64,000 nt of DNA from Paracyclopina nana (lineage: Eukaryota > Arthropoda > Copepoda > Cyclopoida > Cyclopettidae): assembly GCA_019096065.1 (NCBI GenBank), contig JAGUCH010000004.1, positions 1,922,001 to 1,986,000 of the forward strand. Reading direction: 5' to 3'. A program made the translations under genes and the position numbers. Under the pieces are notes generated by a model that had not been told where the DNA came from, did no database searches, and saw nothing but the letters and a program-made list of their open reading frames with translations. Shown here piece by piece: positions 41,201 to 49,558 of this stretch. Every line of letters starts with the position of its first letter. Position 1 is the first letter of the stretch.

Positions 41201-41309
41201 GCAATTTTTTAATTCCTTTACCATTACTGATGCTGTAGCCCCATGAAGGACACTGGGTTTTTGCACTTCTCATAAGGGTTAGAAAAAACAGGCTTTTCAG
41301 TATTAGCAT
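38286..41309 (-). CDS. Secreted carbonic anhydrase-like/EGF/kelch fusion protein
   Basis: Eleven exons in transcript order: 41309-41222, 41163-40952, 40900-40802, 40746-40575, 40515-40355, 40301-40099, 40038-39659, 39597-39481, 39418-39038, 38984-38717, 38664-38286; about 819 residues, every junction in phase. Signal peptide at residues 1-18. Residues about 20-295 are an alpha-carbonic anhydrase domain (QSPIDI, HWGSRHTRGSEHTI, MGSFTTPNLE, FRATQALNEREV). The first zinc His is replaced by Leu (ILLHWG, about 116) and the third by Gln (AEVQFVHVN, about 141); only the second remains, so it should not hydrate CO2. Then a linker domain, one EGF-like module (CEHC ... CHDGTCNC, about 439-477) and kelch-like repeats (RSGHCSVQINECEIALIGGG). 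A second gene at the right edge has the same EGF-kelch part. Confidence 0.8.
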
Positions 41310-41742
41310 GGTTCTTCTAGCATTAAAAAGTGCAGAAAGCCTGACTAAACCATATGTGCAAAAAATATAAATCCCTTCAACACGAACAGATCTCAGGTGT
41401 CAATTTGAATTGTGCTGACCATGTACATTAGTTTCATCTGGTTTTGCCCTTTTCACATGTTATTCCATGAATTTTGGAAGAAAATGTAACACCAAATGAT
41501 TTGATGATTGAAGTCAAATTGAGAGCAAAATTTGCTCCTCTGATCAGCATGAGTGTTGTTGACCCACTCAATAGTTGAGTTACAAGATGTGGAGTTTTTG
41601 TGAACTGAGATGTGTCAGGTCTAAAAAAGCCAGCTTCTTCCAATGAAAAAGCCTCTTAGCCTGGGCACATTTGGCAGCACTATTATTAAGTGCACTAGCT
41701 TGCCCTAAAGCCAACCCTGAATTAGAGGGAAATTTGGGTGTA
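41310..41742. other. Intergenic flank with truncated dispersed repeat
   Basis: From about 41685 the sequence (CTAGCTTGCCC ... AATT.GAGG.AAA) resembles 59508-59560. It is the left half of an older repeat split by the BEL/Pao element. No gene seen. Confidence 0.5.
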
Positions 41743-41954
41743 GTCGCTGCAAGAATACTAAGTCCTTGAGAGAACTGCGGATGACTGTGAAATAGTTTTC
41801 AACGTGTTTAATGAAACTTACAAAGTTTTCAATAAATAGACGTGATGATGATGAATGCTGGAACGTAACTGAGGTTTTATTAGTCAGTTGATCATGCAAG
41901 GAATGAGATCAAAATGAAGGGGCGGGAAAATACAAACAAGGCGAAGTTCAAACA
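41743..41954 (-). repeat. BEL/Pao 3' LTR
   Basis: 212 bp copy nearly identical to 45969-46180; preceded on the minus strand by a purine-rich tract. The downstream edge lacks the final CA seen in the other copy. Confidence 0.85.
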
Positions 41955-42360
41955 TTCCCCGCTGGCAGCGCTGCGGCGTCACCATCATTGTCTTCGCCAA
42001 ACATGAGGTCATGAGCGTCGGTCATATCGATATCATCATCGTCCTCTTCACCTTCCTCCCTCTTCAACAAGTCCTCGGGGATCTCCATGGACAGTTTGGG
42101 TCCAGCCTTTGATCCTGGGGCGGCGGCATCAAAAGTTCCTCAGGCGGAGGAATTTCCACCTTTAAAAGGGGCAGCAGGGCTATTTCCGAAGCCAGTAGGG
42201 CAGCGGAAGCTGATGGAGGCGGTGCGTCGTCATCAATTTTCAAAAGCAACTGCTCGAACGGGAGGATTTTCCACCTTGCATCTTTGAGATCTGAGGCCGG
42301 GGCTGAATCCGGATCGGTTCCAGATGGAGTGGTTGTCGGCCCCGAGGCTCTGACCCCGGC
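41948..42360 (-). pseudogene. BEL/Pao Pol C-terminal remnant
   Basis: Minus-strand coding-like stretch rich in Pro and acidic residues. One frame is open from 42360 to about 42064, and another runs from 42088 (MEIPEDLLKREE) to a stop that lies inside the 3' LTR, so a frame change separates them. It follows the internal deletion and is presumably the surviving end of Pol. Confidence 0.45.
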
Positions 42361-42426
42361 TTCAGCGAGGTGGAGGTAGTGGAGGATGACATCGAGACTT
42401 CGGCTGAATTGGGTCGATATGATGCA

Positions 42427-45309
42427 TCATAGAAACATCTTTTCGGCGTCTGCGATATAGCCTTTCAGTCCCATCCGGAATCTCATCCAGATTGACCATA
42501 TATCGCCCTTTAGTTTTAGGCCAGTCATTAATTGTGAGTTCAAAGAGACTTTGTTTTTGCCAAAAGGACGAGCTGCATCCATGCAAACCCGAACCTTCAT
42601 AGTAAGTCTATCAAGTTTGACTACCATGACTCGAGGTATATAGAAGCCGATTAGTTTGTCTTCGTCATCGCGAAGAAGGTGTAAGGCTTCGTGTTTTACC
42701 ATGTCTTCAATGGCTTTGTCTACTTGTTTCATGTTTTCAGGACCCAGTTTGTCCTCTTGTTTCTTTTCAAAAGTGTAGACTTGATAATAGTTATTTGGCA
42801 GCGGAGGTGGATCTGGCCATGAGTACCATGGTACGTCCATTTCCTTGTTTCCTTTCGAGTTGGTGTGAATACTGCCTTTTATTATATCTCTAGCTCTGAT
42901 TTCATCCGCTGTGAGGTATTCAGAGCTGTCAATAAGTTTTAGGCCTTGGCTGTCATCATCGAAAAGTGCATACATGATTTCCTTTAGTTCTGGGCATTCA
43001 TTTTGCACTATTTCGTGTGTTAGCAGTGTGGCACTTGAATTTTGTTTTGAATCCGGATTTGAATAAGTTAGCGTGTTGCCAAAGCGCATGCAAACTCTTT
43101 TCTCTATGCATTTTTCATATTTGTCCTTGGCGGTCATTTTGTAAAAGACCCTGCACTTTGGTAGCGTGTGATTGTCCTTATTACAAACTGGGCAATTTGA
43201 CAAGGTTTCGTCTCGAGTTGCAGTGGCCAAGCAAGTCTCTGAGAAGTCAGATGAATAGTCGGATGCGACTTCAGTGTCTGAGTCAGAGTGGACTAGCAAA
43301 GTTGGCTCTGCCTTCTTTTTTGGTTTTGTGCCCGTGTTTTCGGTTTTTAGGGTCTTTTCGTAAGCGTTGAGACGATTGAGCGACATGTGCCACTCCATAA
43401 ATTGTAAAACTGATGACATTCCTTTTTCCAGGTCCTTGGATTCAATGTATGTTTCATAAGCCATTTTGGAAGGCTCTTTCCATTGAATGCCGAAGAAGAT
43501 GGACTCGATGCCAAGTTCCGGATTGCACTTTTGTCTGATGCCCTCGTCTTTATAGTGCTTTCTGAGATCATAGATGACATCCTTGTACTCAATGAGCAAG
43601 TCTTTGTTCGTATGATCAAGCGGGCGAAGTCCGGATAACTTGTTTAGTAAGTAGCCTTTCCTGCCTTTTTGGTCTGCGAATAAAATATCGAGACATTCCA
43701 AAGCATTGGCTAAGTTTTCCAGGTTCAGTGGTTTGCAGTCTTTAACTTCAGTCAAAGCTTCTCCTTCCACGCAGTCTCCCAGTATCATTAGTTTATTTGC
43801 GGGGGATATCGTGGTGTTTTTGATGACTTTCAAGAAGAACCTGTCTTTGAAGTCCTGATAGTCACCCATGTTTCCGGAGAATTTGAGTTTGAAGCTGTCT
43901 GTGTCTTTGGGCAATTTTTCCTTCCTTTTGATGAAGATTTGGCTCATTTTAAAAGCTCTTTTGTAGATGTCTGACCACTCAGTGATTGGGTCTTTTTCGA
44001 CTTTTCTAAGGAAGGCATTGCGGTCTGTTTTGACAGTGATGAATTCCTCGTCATCATCACTTGATGGCGAGGGGGATCTGTGTCTGGATCCTCGTTTTTG
44101 GTAAGAATTGTCTGGCCTGACGTTGCCGTTTTCATTGGCATTGGCGTTTGGGTTTGGTCCTTTTATAGTCGAGACTGGCCAGTTTTCTGTTTTTGGAGGG
44201 TTTGGCGTCAGTTCTAGTTTTGGAGCTTTCATGTTTTGTCTTTGTAGCGTGAGGTTAATGTCCTCGAACGCTCTTTTTTCGAAGCTTTTCATGTCCTTTT
44301 CGTCTGGGGTGCTATTTGACACTTCCTGCTCTCTAGGAGCTTGTTTAGGAGGTGGAGCGGGTGTAGACGTTGGAGCTGAAGCTGGAGCTGGAGCTGGAGC
44401 TTGTGGTTTTGGTTGAGGTAATTTCAAAGTCCTTAACAAAGCTCCTGAGCTGCTGCGGTGGCGCGTTATATGCCCATGGAATGAACTGATCTGTCTTGAG
44501 TCCAGTTTTGCGTGCTTGAAGGCATCTTTTGCTTCCTGAGCTTTCAATGCAATTTTCGATTCCATTTCATCCAGGATTTGTTTTTGCGTTTGATACAAGT
44601 CCGGATTCGGGTCATTTTCGTAGGTTTCAATTTTGCTTTTCAAGTCTTTAATGAAGCATTTGAGTTGTTTGTACAAGTCATTGGCTTTTGCGTTCTCCGG
44701 AATGGATAGATCAAAAGGCAATTGTTTGGCTTCAGTTTCTGGGGTTTCAGGGGACTTCTTGCTGGCTTGCAGAGATTCCTCGTTTTCATTGTCCCCGCGG
44801 AGGGTTTCTCTTTTTTCTAGCAATTCCTCTCTAGTTTTGTTGCCTAGGTTCGAAAGCTTTGAATAGTCTAAGTCTTTGAAGTCGCAGACATAAGATGATT
44901 CTGCGAGAGAGACTTGTGACTCATCAGGGTGTAGTTTTTCATATTCAGCCTGGTATACTTTGAATTGAGCGAACCAAGCTCGTCTCCGGATTAGGAGCTT
45001 TTCCAGTTTGACGTCGAGGTCTCGAGCGCAGTCATCGCGATCCGTGCCATCATCGTAGTCAACATAGTCCATTTTGTAGACTGAGTTGATCCTTTCTTGG
45101 AGGACGGCTAGATCTGGTTTAAGCTCTTTTAAAGTTCTAATTTTCGATTTGATGTCGCTTTTCATGAAGGCTACTGGAATTTTTCGCCATTCAATGAAGA
45201 TTTCAGCGACTTGTTTTAGTTCCTCTTCGATGTCTTTTATGGCATCCTTCCAATGCTGGCTGGTATCCTCTTCGGAGTCCGTGCTTGTCTTGGGATAGTT
45301 TGAAGCCAT
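42427..45309 (-). CDS. BEL/Pao Gag with truncated Pol
   Basis: A 960-residue open frame starting at the ATG at 45309 (there is no ATG further upstream in frame). The N-terminal two-thirds is Gag: coiled-coil, charged and Pro/Ala-rich segments, then a capsid-like region (FSGNMGDYQDFKDRF) and a zinc knuckle (CPVCNKDNHTLPKC). A conserved block near the C-terminus matches the beginning of BEL/Pao reverse transcriptase (RVMVVKLDRLTMKVRVCMDA, GDIWSIWMRFRMG, ADAEKMF) and stops before the catalytic aspartates. The protease region is not clear. A full-length BEL Pol would be over 1,500 residues, so this is a deletion derivative that retains an intact Gag frame. Confidence 0.8.
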   Translation of the reverse strand: MASNYPKTSTDSEEDTSQHWKDAIKDIEEELKQVAEIFIEWRKIPVAFMKSDIKSKIRTLKELKPDLAVLQERINSVYKMDYVDYDDGTDRDDCARDLDVKLEKLLIRRRAWFAQFKVYQAEYEKLHPDESQVSLAESSYVCDFKDLDYSKLSNLGNKTREELLEKRETLRGDNENEESLQASKKSPETPETEAKQLPFDLSIPENAKANDLYKQLKCFIKDLKSKIETYENDPNPDLYQTQKQILDEMESKIALKAQEAKDAFKHAKLDSRQISSFHGHITRHRSSSGALLRTLKLPQPKPQAPAPAPASAPTSTPAPPPKQAPREQEVSNSTPDEKDMKSFEKRAFEDINLTLQRQNMKAPKLELTPNPPKTENWPVSTIKGPNPNANANENGNVRPDNSYQKRGSRHRSPSPSSDDDEEFITVKTDRNAFLRKVEKDPITEWSDIYKRAFKMSQIFIKRKEKLPKDTDSFKLKFSGNMGDYQDFKDRFFLKVIKNTTISPANKLMILGDCVEGEALTEVKDCKPLNLENLANALECLDILFADQKGRKGYLLNKLSGLRPLDHTNKDLLIEYKDVIYDLRKHYKDEGIRQKCNPELGIESIFFGIQWKEPSKMAYETYIESKDLEKGMSSVLQFMEWHMSLNRLNAYEKTLKTENTGTKPKKKAEPTLLVHSDSDTEVASDYSSDFSETCLATATRDETLSNCPVCNKDNHTLPKCRVFYKMTAKDKYEKCIEKRVCMRFGNTLTYSNPDSKQNSSATLLTHEIVQNECPELKEIMYALFDDDSQGLKLIDSSEYLTADEIRARDIIKGSIHTNSKGNKEMDVPWYSWPDPPPLPNNYYQVYTFEKKQEDKLGPENMKQVDKAIEDMVKHEALHLLRDDEDKLIGFYIPRVMVVKLDRLTMKVRVCMDAARPFGKNKVSLNSQLMTGLKLKGDIWSIWMRFRMGLKGYIADAEKMFL

Positions 45310-45968
45310 TTTGACGCGTAATTGAAGCAAGTTTTTATCACAAATAAGGTTTTATTTTCGTATAGACACGAGTACTGTTTATAGGAAGTTTTGAATGTCA
45401 AGTAGTCAATAGTTTTACAGATAGATAGATAGAAGTTGACAATCCTTTGAGTTTTGAGGATTGCCTGGGTTGGGTTCACTGTAAGAAAGGTTTAGAAGTT
45501 TGATAGGAAAGTTTTGCAGGTAAGAAAAGGAAGTTTTCGAAGAATAATGACGATTTCGGAGCTCTGATGCCTTGGGATTGTACGAATGCCGGGGGATTTC
45601 GCTGGTCTGATGGTCATATGCCAAATGGAAGCTCAGGTTTGGTGATGCTTTCGAAGTTCTGATGCCTCGGGATTATACGAATGCCGAAGGATTTCGCTTG
45701 TCTGAGGATCACCGAAAGCCGAGGTGCCACGTGGTTTTTGATCGCTGGCTCACGGGATTTCAACGCCGCTTTTCAGCGTGTTTTCTGATGCCGTGAATGA
45801 GATCGCTGTTAGCTTAAGTAAATGGGATTTCCAACGCCGCGTTTTAAAGCAGGGGTTTTCTGATGCCGTCTAGTTTTCAGCCCCAAGAGCTACGGCATTC
45901 AATATTTCGAACCGGCGGTTTCAAGGTCTTAGATCGTGCCTGGAAACGTTGGGCGCTATGTGCGCAGT
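45310..45968 (-). other. BEL/Pao leader with internal short repeats
   Basis: Untranslated leader. A module of about 58 bp (CTGATGCC..GGGATT.TACGAATGCC) at 45561 recurs at 45656, 95 bp away. The string TTTTCTGATGCCGT also occurs twice (about 45780 and 45853). These resemble packaging or structural repeats. Confidence 0.6.
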
Positions 45969-46180
45969 GTCGCTGCAAGAATACTAAGTCCTTGAGAGAA
46001 CTGCGGATGACTGTGAAATAGTTTTCAACGTGTTTAATGAAACTTACAAAGTTTTCAATAAATAGACGTGATGATGATGAATGCTGGAACGTAACTGAGG
46101 TTTTATTAGTCAGCTGATCATGCAAGGAATGAGATCAAAATGAAGGGGCGGAAAAATACAAACAAGGCGAAGTTCAAACA
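45969..46180 (-). repeat. BEL/Pao 5' LTR
   Basis: 212 bp; on the minus strand TGTTTGAAC ... GCAGCGACA, followed by the primer-site-like stretch. Confidence 0.85.
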
Positions 46181-46515
46181 ATATAATAGCGCTAACTTCA
46201 ACTAAGACGCAAATCAAGCTTACCAAGAAAATAACCTTACGAAAAATAGTCAAGAGAATAAGGGATTTGGCAATTACGGTGATATGTAGCCATCAGTTGG
46301 CTTCTTACGAGCTCGCCGGTAGGATAGTTATGGTTCTTTTTTCGGTTCCCTATTTAGCAATTTTGTGATGACTTTGATTAATGTTTCTGATAGAACGTAT
46401 GATTTAGTTGAAAATCAGAGCCATGGAAACATCTTATCTTAACTTTCAAAAATTCTGATTTGTAGTATAATTAAACGAGTCAATACTTTGGTTATCTTTT
46501 TTTGGTCTAAGATTT
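46181..46515. repeat. Right half of split dispersed repeat
   Basis: ACCTTACGAAAAATAGTCAA, GAGCTCGCCGGTAGGAT and CGGTTCCCTAT match 59655-59790 with few changes, so this continues the repeat interrupted by the BEL/Pao element. The gypsy element then begins at 46516. Confidence 0.65.
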
Positions 46516-46712
46516 TGTAGCAGGAACGCGGGTACACGGGTGTGTTCTATGGGCGCGCAGTGAGCGCCTGGTCCCGGTGAAATGAATTGTACAGCAGTTA
46601 ATAAACGGACGCACTCGAGTAAACACCTCGACTAGTTTCTAGTAGCAAGTTCTTCTATCGCTACCCGCGGGCGCGCGTGTCATCCTCGGGGGGTCTATAC
46701 GAACCTCCTACA
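46516..46712 (+). repeat. Gypsy 5' LTR
   Basis: 197 bp, TGTAGCAGG ... CCTCCTACA. Contains TTAATAAACG, a possible poly(A)/R-region signal. Followed after three bases by TGGCTCGGTGCTGAGG (46716-46731), a candidate primer-binding site whose tRNA I could not identify. Confidence 0.95.
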
Positions 46713-48224
46713 AGTTGGCTCGGTGCTGAGGACAACTCCCCGAGTTATCGACACCTTCGCCCCCAACAAACCCGCAAATAAGGGACAGCAATATGGCTAA
46801 GCAAACAGCCAAACGGGACCAAATGGGCGTGGCAAGGAGCCACACCCGCAGGCCAACACCACAGTCCAAGCAAGACACCGGTGACACCGACAGCGAGTCG
46901 TCACCCTTGCGCCAGTCAAGCATTCGTGCCAGAATGACAAGAGCACAGCATCCACCCCAGGCCGAGGTCGGGCGCGTCCCCTGAGGCCGTATGCCCGGAT
47001 CGCATGGAGGTGTTGTGGCAGTAGGCATCGCGACACTATAGCAGAAAATCGCGAATACGCTGTCAGCCGGCTATCGTACGCCGAGCAAGCTTGTCCTCGG
47101 CTGAGGCCGCCACAGAGAATGGCGAGCATCACCAGGAGAGCACGGGCCCTCAGGCAGCAAGATCGCTGGACACCTGAGTCGCTAGAATCACCTCGCTTGT
47201 CCTAGGCTGAGGCTGCGCCACAGAGAATGGCGGGCATCACCAGGAGAGCACGGGCCCTCAGGCAGCAAGATCGCTGGACACCTGAGTCGCCATCACAGCC
47301 TCGCCCTCGCAACAAGGCCACCATCGAAACCTTGGCAGGGAGGCCGCGTTACTCTGCAGAAAAACGCGCATTTGTCAGAACGATTCATGTTAATGATTGC
47401 ATTAAGATCAATAAACAACAACTAACTACACGCTCCCAAATACTGCGTGCACGCGCAGTCAGAAAGAAATCAGGCCACGACTATCGATTACCCCCGAGAA
47501 GTATACCTCGGGAAGCCGTCAGGCGGACCCCAGCGGCGGGCCGCCAGGCGAAGGCCGGAAAAGGCTTGGCTCTTGAGGATCAGTCAGGGATCGCTGAGCA
47601 ATGTATTAATAGGGAAGTTAATCCCTTGACCTGTAGATGGGTCGGCTCAACCGCTTATCGCTAATCCGCTCACGGTCACTTTCGAGATTTGATATTATCA
47701 GGCACAAAATATGGCCATAAATGGTCACTCGGAGACCGGCATTGTGTCGCGCAAATACGGTCGCAAACAGACCAAGCCGCTGGCCTCTTTATGGCCCAAT
47801 TCCCAAGGTTACTCCTAGTAACAAGGGAGATCGACTGCTGTTTGCAGCTGCAAGAAGTTGTAAACTAAATCTCGCATCCTGTTGCTAATGAAGCTCCGCT
47901 AATAGCTAAATAGCTAAAATTGGCCGCCTAAATCACCGGTCGTAAACCAGATCTTGTAAACAATCTTGAGAGAGAGTCGTTTTAAAACAATTTATCAGAG
48001 GGGCCAGAATTCCCCTGCTGGCCGTGAGAGCGGCCGTTGCGCTGATCTGGTGACAATAAAAAGAGAGCTGATCGGGGGGTCGAGCCCAGTTCTTTGGAAG
48101 CTCCCAAGACTATTGCACCCCCAATCTTCTCGCTTTGCACCATCTCACTGCTGGTAAAAATGCAACACTTTCGATTGCTTGCACGCTTAAGCTGACCCTT
48201 TTGTATAGAACATTAGGTATCATC
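46713..48224 (+). other. Gypsy 5' leader with 108 bp tandem duplication
   Basis: Unusually long untranslated leader. CACAGAGAATGGCG.GCATC and the following ~75 bp occur at 47111 and again at 47219, period 108 bp, few differences. Short open frames here are not convincing genes. The leader may carry packaging or translation-control structure. Confidence 0.7.
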
Positions 48225-49541
48225 ATGCTCCGATCACCGCCGATTCGTCGCCCATCTTCCGCTGATGAAGATCCCGAGAATCTCCCCGACGCGGGTCACC
48301 TCGCCGGCTCACGCCTAGAAGAGGTCGAAGTCCTCGCGCCCTCCGGGATTGGCGGGGCCCAAGGAGGCAACCTCCTCGGGGCCCAGGGTGGGGCTCGCCC
48401 ACGACAGGGCACGCCATCAGGGGGGAGTGGTGACGCCGCTGGAGGACCCCCACGGCCCCACCAGACCGGGCCGGACAATGCACCCCCGGCGCCGGGAGAC
48501 ATGCAAGCCATGATGCTCCAGCTCCTCCGCGGGTTCGAGGCCCAACGCAATGCCGACCTCGAGACCAGACAGAGAGAGGCGGAGCTGCGGCAAGTAGAGG
48601 CCGAGACCCGACGCCTCGAAGCTGAAGCCGCCGCGGCCCGCGCCGGTCGCAAGCGGAAACTCGAGAAGTTCGAGGACACCGAGGCCGACAAATGGCTCAC
48701 CTTCCGCCTGCATGTAGAGGCCACCTTCCTGGGCTCGACAGCCTCGGAGGCCACCAAGAAGATGGAGATCAAGCATGCCATGGTCGGGGTGGCGCTCCGA
48801 ACGATCAACGAGGTCGACCTCCGACTGGGGGACGAGGCCTTCACCTTCATGCACCTGTTGGATGCGTATGAGAGGTTCTTCGTCACCGCCACGTCCTCTC
48901 AGGTGGCCCGTATCGCCCTGGAAACCGCCCAGCAGAAGGCGGACGAGGCTATTCCACAATGGCATGCCCGCCTGAGGAGCATCTTTGTTCGAGCCAGACC
49001 GGAGCTCGCCAAGGAGGTCGAGACATACCCCGACCTCATCCGCATCTTCGTCACCAAGATGCACCGTAAGGACGTGGTGATGGGCCTCGCCGGCCACAAG
49101 TTCACCACCATGGCCGATGCCCTGGAGGCGGCCTGCCAAGCCGAGTGCTGGATGACCATTGGGCAAAGCAAAGGCCGGGTGGCCGCCCTGCATTCCTCTG
49201 ATGCCGACGCCGACATCATGTGCTTTTACTGCGAGCGGAAAGGCCATCGCCGGGCCGAGTGCCGCGCCCTCGAGCGGGACAAGCGCAACAACCGCTACAA
49301 CCCCAAGATCAACAAGTGGTACAAGGCAGCAAGCCAGCTGCAGCCACGCTCTTCGCCCTCAGGCAAGTGGGGGTCGGCCCAGCCTTCGGACCGGAAGCGG
49401 TCCTCTGACTCCAGCCAGTCCGGCGGCAAGCAGTCCGCCGGCAAGCGACCCAAGGTCAACGAGATTAGTGAGGCCGGCCCTGAGGCCGAGTCGGAGGCAT
49501 CGGGGAATACACCGGCGGGAAACGACCCGACCCGGTTGTAG
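48225..49541 (+). CDS. gag: Gypsy Gag
   Basis: Structural polyprotein of the retroelement, about 438 residues. Start chosen at the ATG at 48225; an in-frame ATG at 48135 exists but is followed by leader-like residues. A Gly/Pro-rich N-terminus leads to a Glu/Arg/Ala coiled coil, then the capsid-like domain (ADKWLTFRLHVEATFLG, QWHARLRSIFVRAR). One zinc knuckle CX2CX4HX4C (CFYCERKGHRRAEC) precedes a basic, Ser/Lys-rich tail. A -1 frameshift signal lies 16 nt before its stop codon. The frame is intact, so Gag could still be made by this copy. Confidence 0.9.
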   Translation: MLRSPPIRRPSSADEDPENLPDAGHLAGSRLEEVEVLAPSGIGGAQGGNLLGAQGGARPRQGTPSGGSGDAAGGPPRPHQTGPDNAPPAPGDMQAMMLQLLRGFEAQRNADLETRQREAELRQVEAETRRLEAEAAAARAGRKRKLEKFEDTEADKWLTFRLHVEATFLGSTASEATKKMEIKHAMVGVALRTINEVDLRLGDEAFTFMHLLDAYERFFVTATSSQVARIALETAQQKADEAIPQWHARLRSIFVRARPELAKEVETYPDLIRIFVTKMHRKDVVMGLAGHKFTTMADALEAACQAECWMTIGQSKGRVAALHSSDADADIMCFYCERKGHRRAECRALERDKRNNRYNPKINKWYKAASQLQPRSSPSGKWGSAQPSDRKRSSDSSQSGGKQSAGKRPKVNEISEAGPEAESEASGNTPAGNDPTRL

Positions 49542-49558
49542 AGGGCTCCGCCCGGGTC
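49517..49558 (+). promoter_or_regulatory. Programmed -1 ribosomal frameshift signal (gag-pol)
   Basis: Slippery heptamer G GGA AAC (49517-49523), correctly phased to Gag codons. A 5-nt spacer follows, then a perfect 7-bp GC-rich stem GACCCGG (49529-49535) with CCGGGTC (49552-49558) around a 16-nt loop containing the gag stop (49539-49541). A -1 slip enters exactly the pol frame, which is open through the junction. Confidence 0.85.

Larger units (their letters stand above)
41743..46180 (-). mobile_element. Internally deleted BEL/Pao LTR retrotransposon
   Basis: About 4.4 kb, transcribed on the minus strand, bounded by 212 bp LTRs at 45969-46180 (5') and 41743-41954 (3') that differ at only two or three positions. 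The LTR starts TGTTTGAAC and the upstream one ends GCGACA. A polypurine tract (AGCGGGGAA) abuts the 3' LTR. A primer-site-like GCGCCCAACG lies just inside the 5' LTR. The internal region holds gag and the very start of reverse transcriptase, then jumps to a Pol C-terminal remnant, so most of RT, RNase H and integrase are missing. The element cannot move by itself. No clean target duplication was found. Confidence 0.85.

Noticed and set aside
47227-47664. 145-residue open frame in the gypsy leader
   Set aside because: Spans the tandem duplication, no domain; leader open frames in GC-rich sequence are expected by chance.
48417-49247. 276-residue minus-strand open frame over gypsy gag
   Set aside because: Antisense shadow in GC-rich coding DNA; gag on the plus strand has clear capsid and zinc-knuckle motifs.
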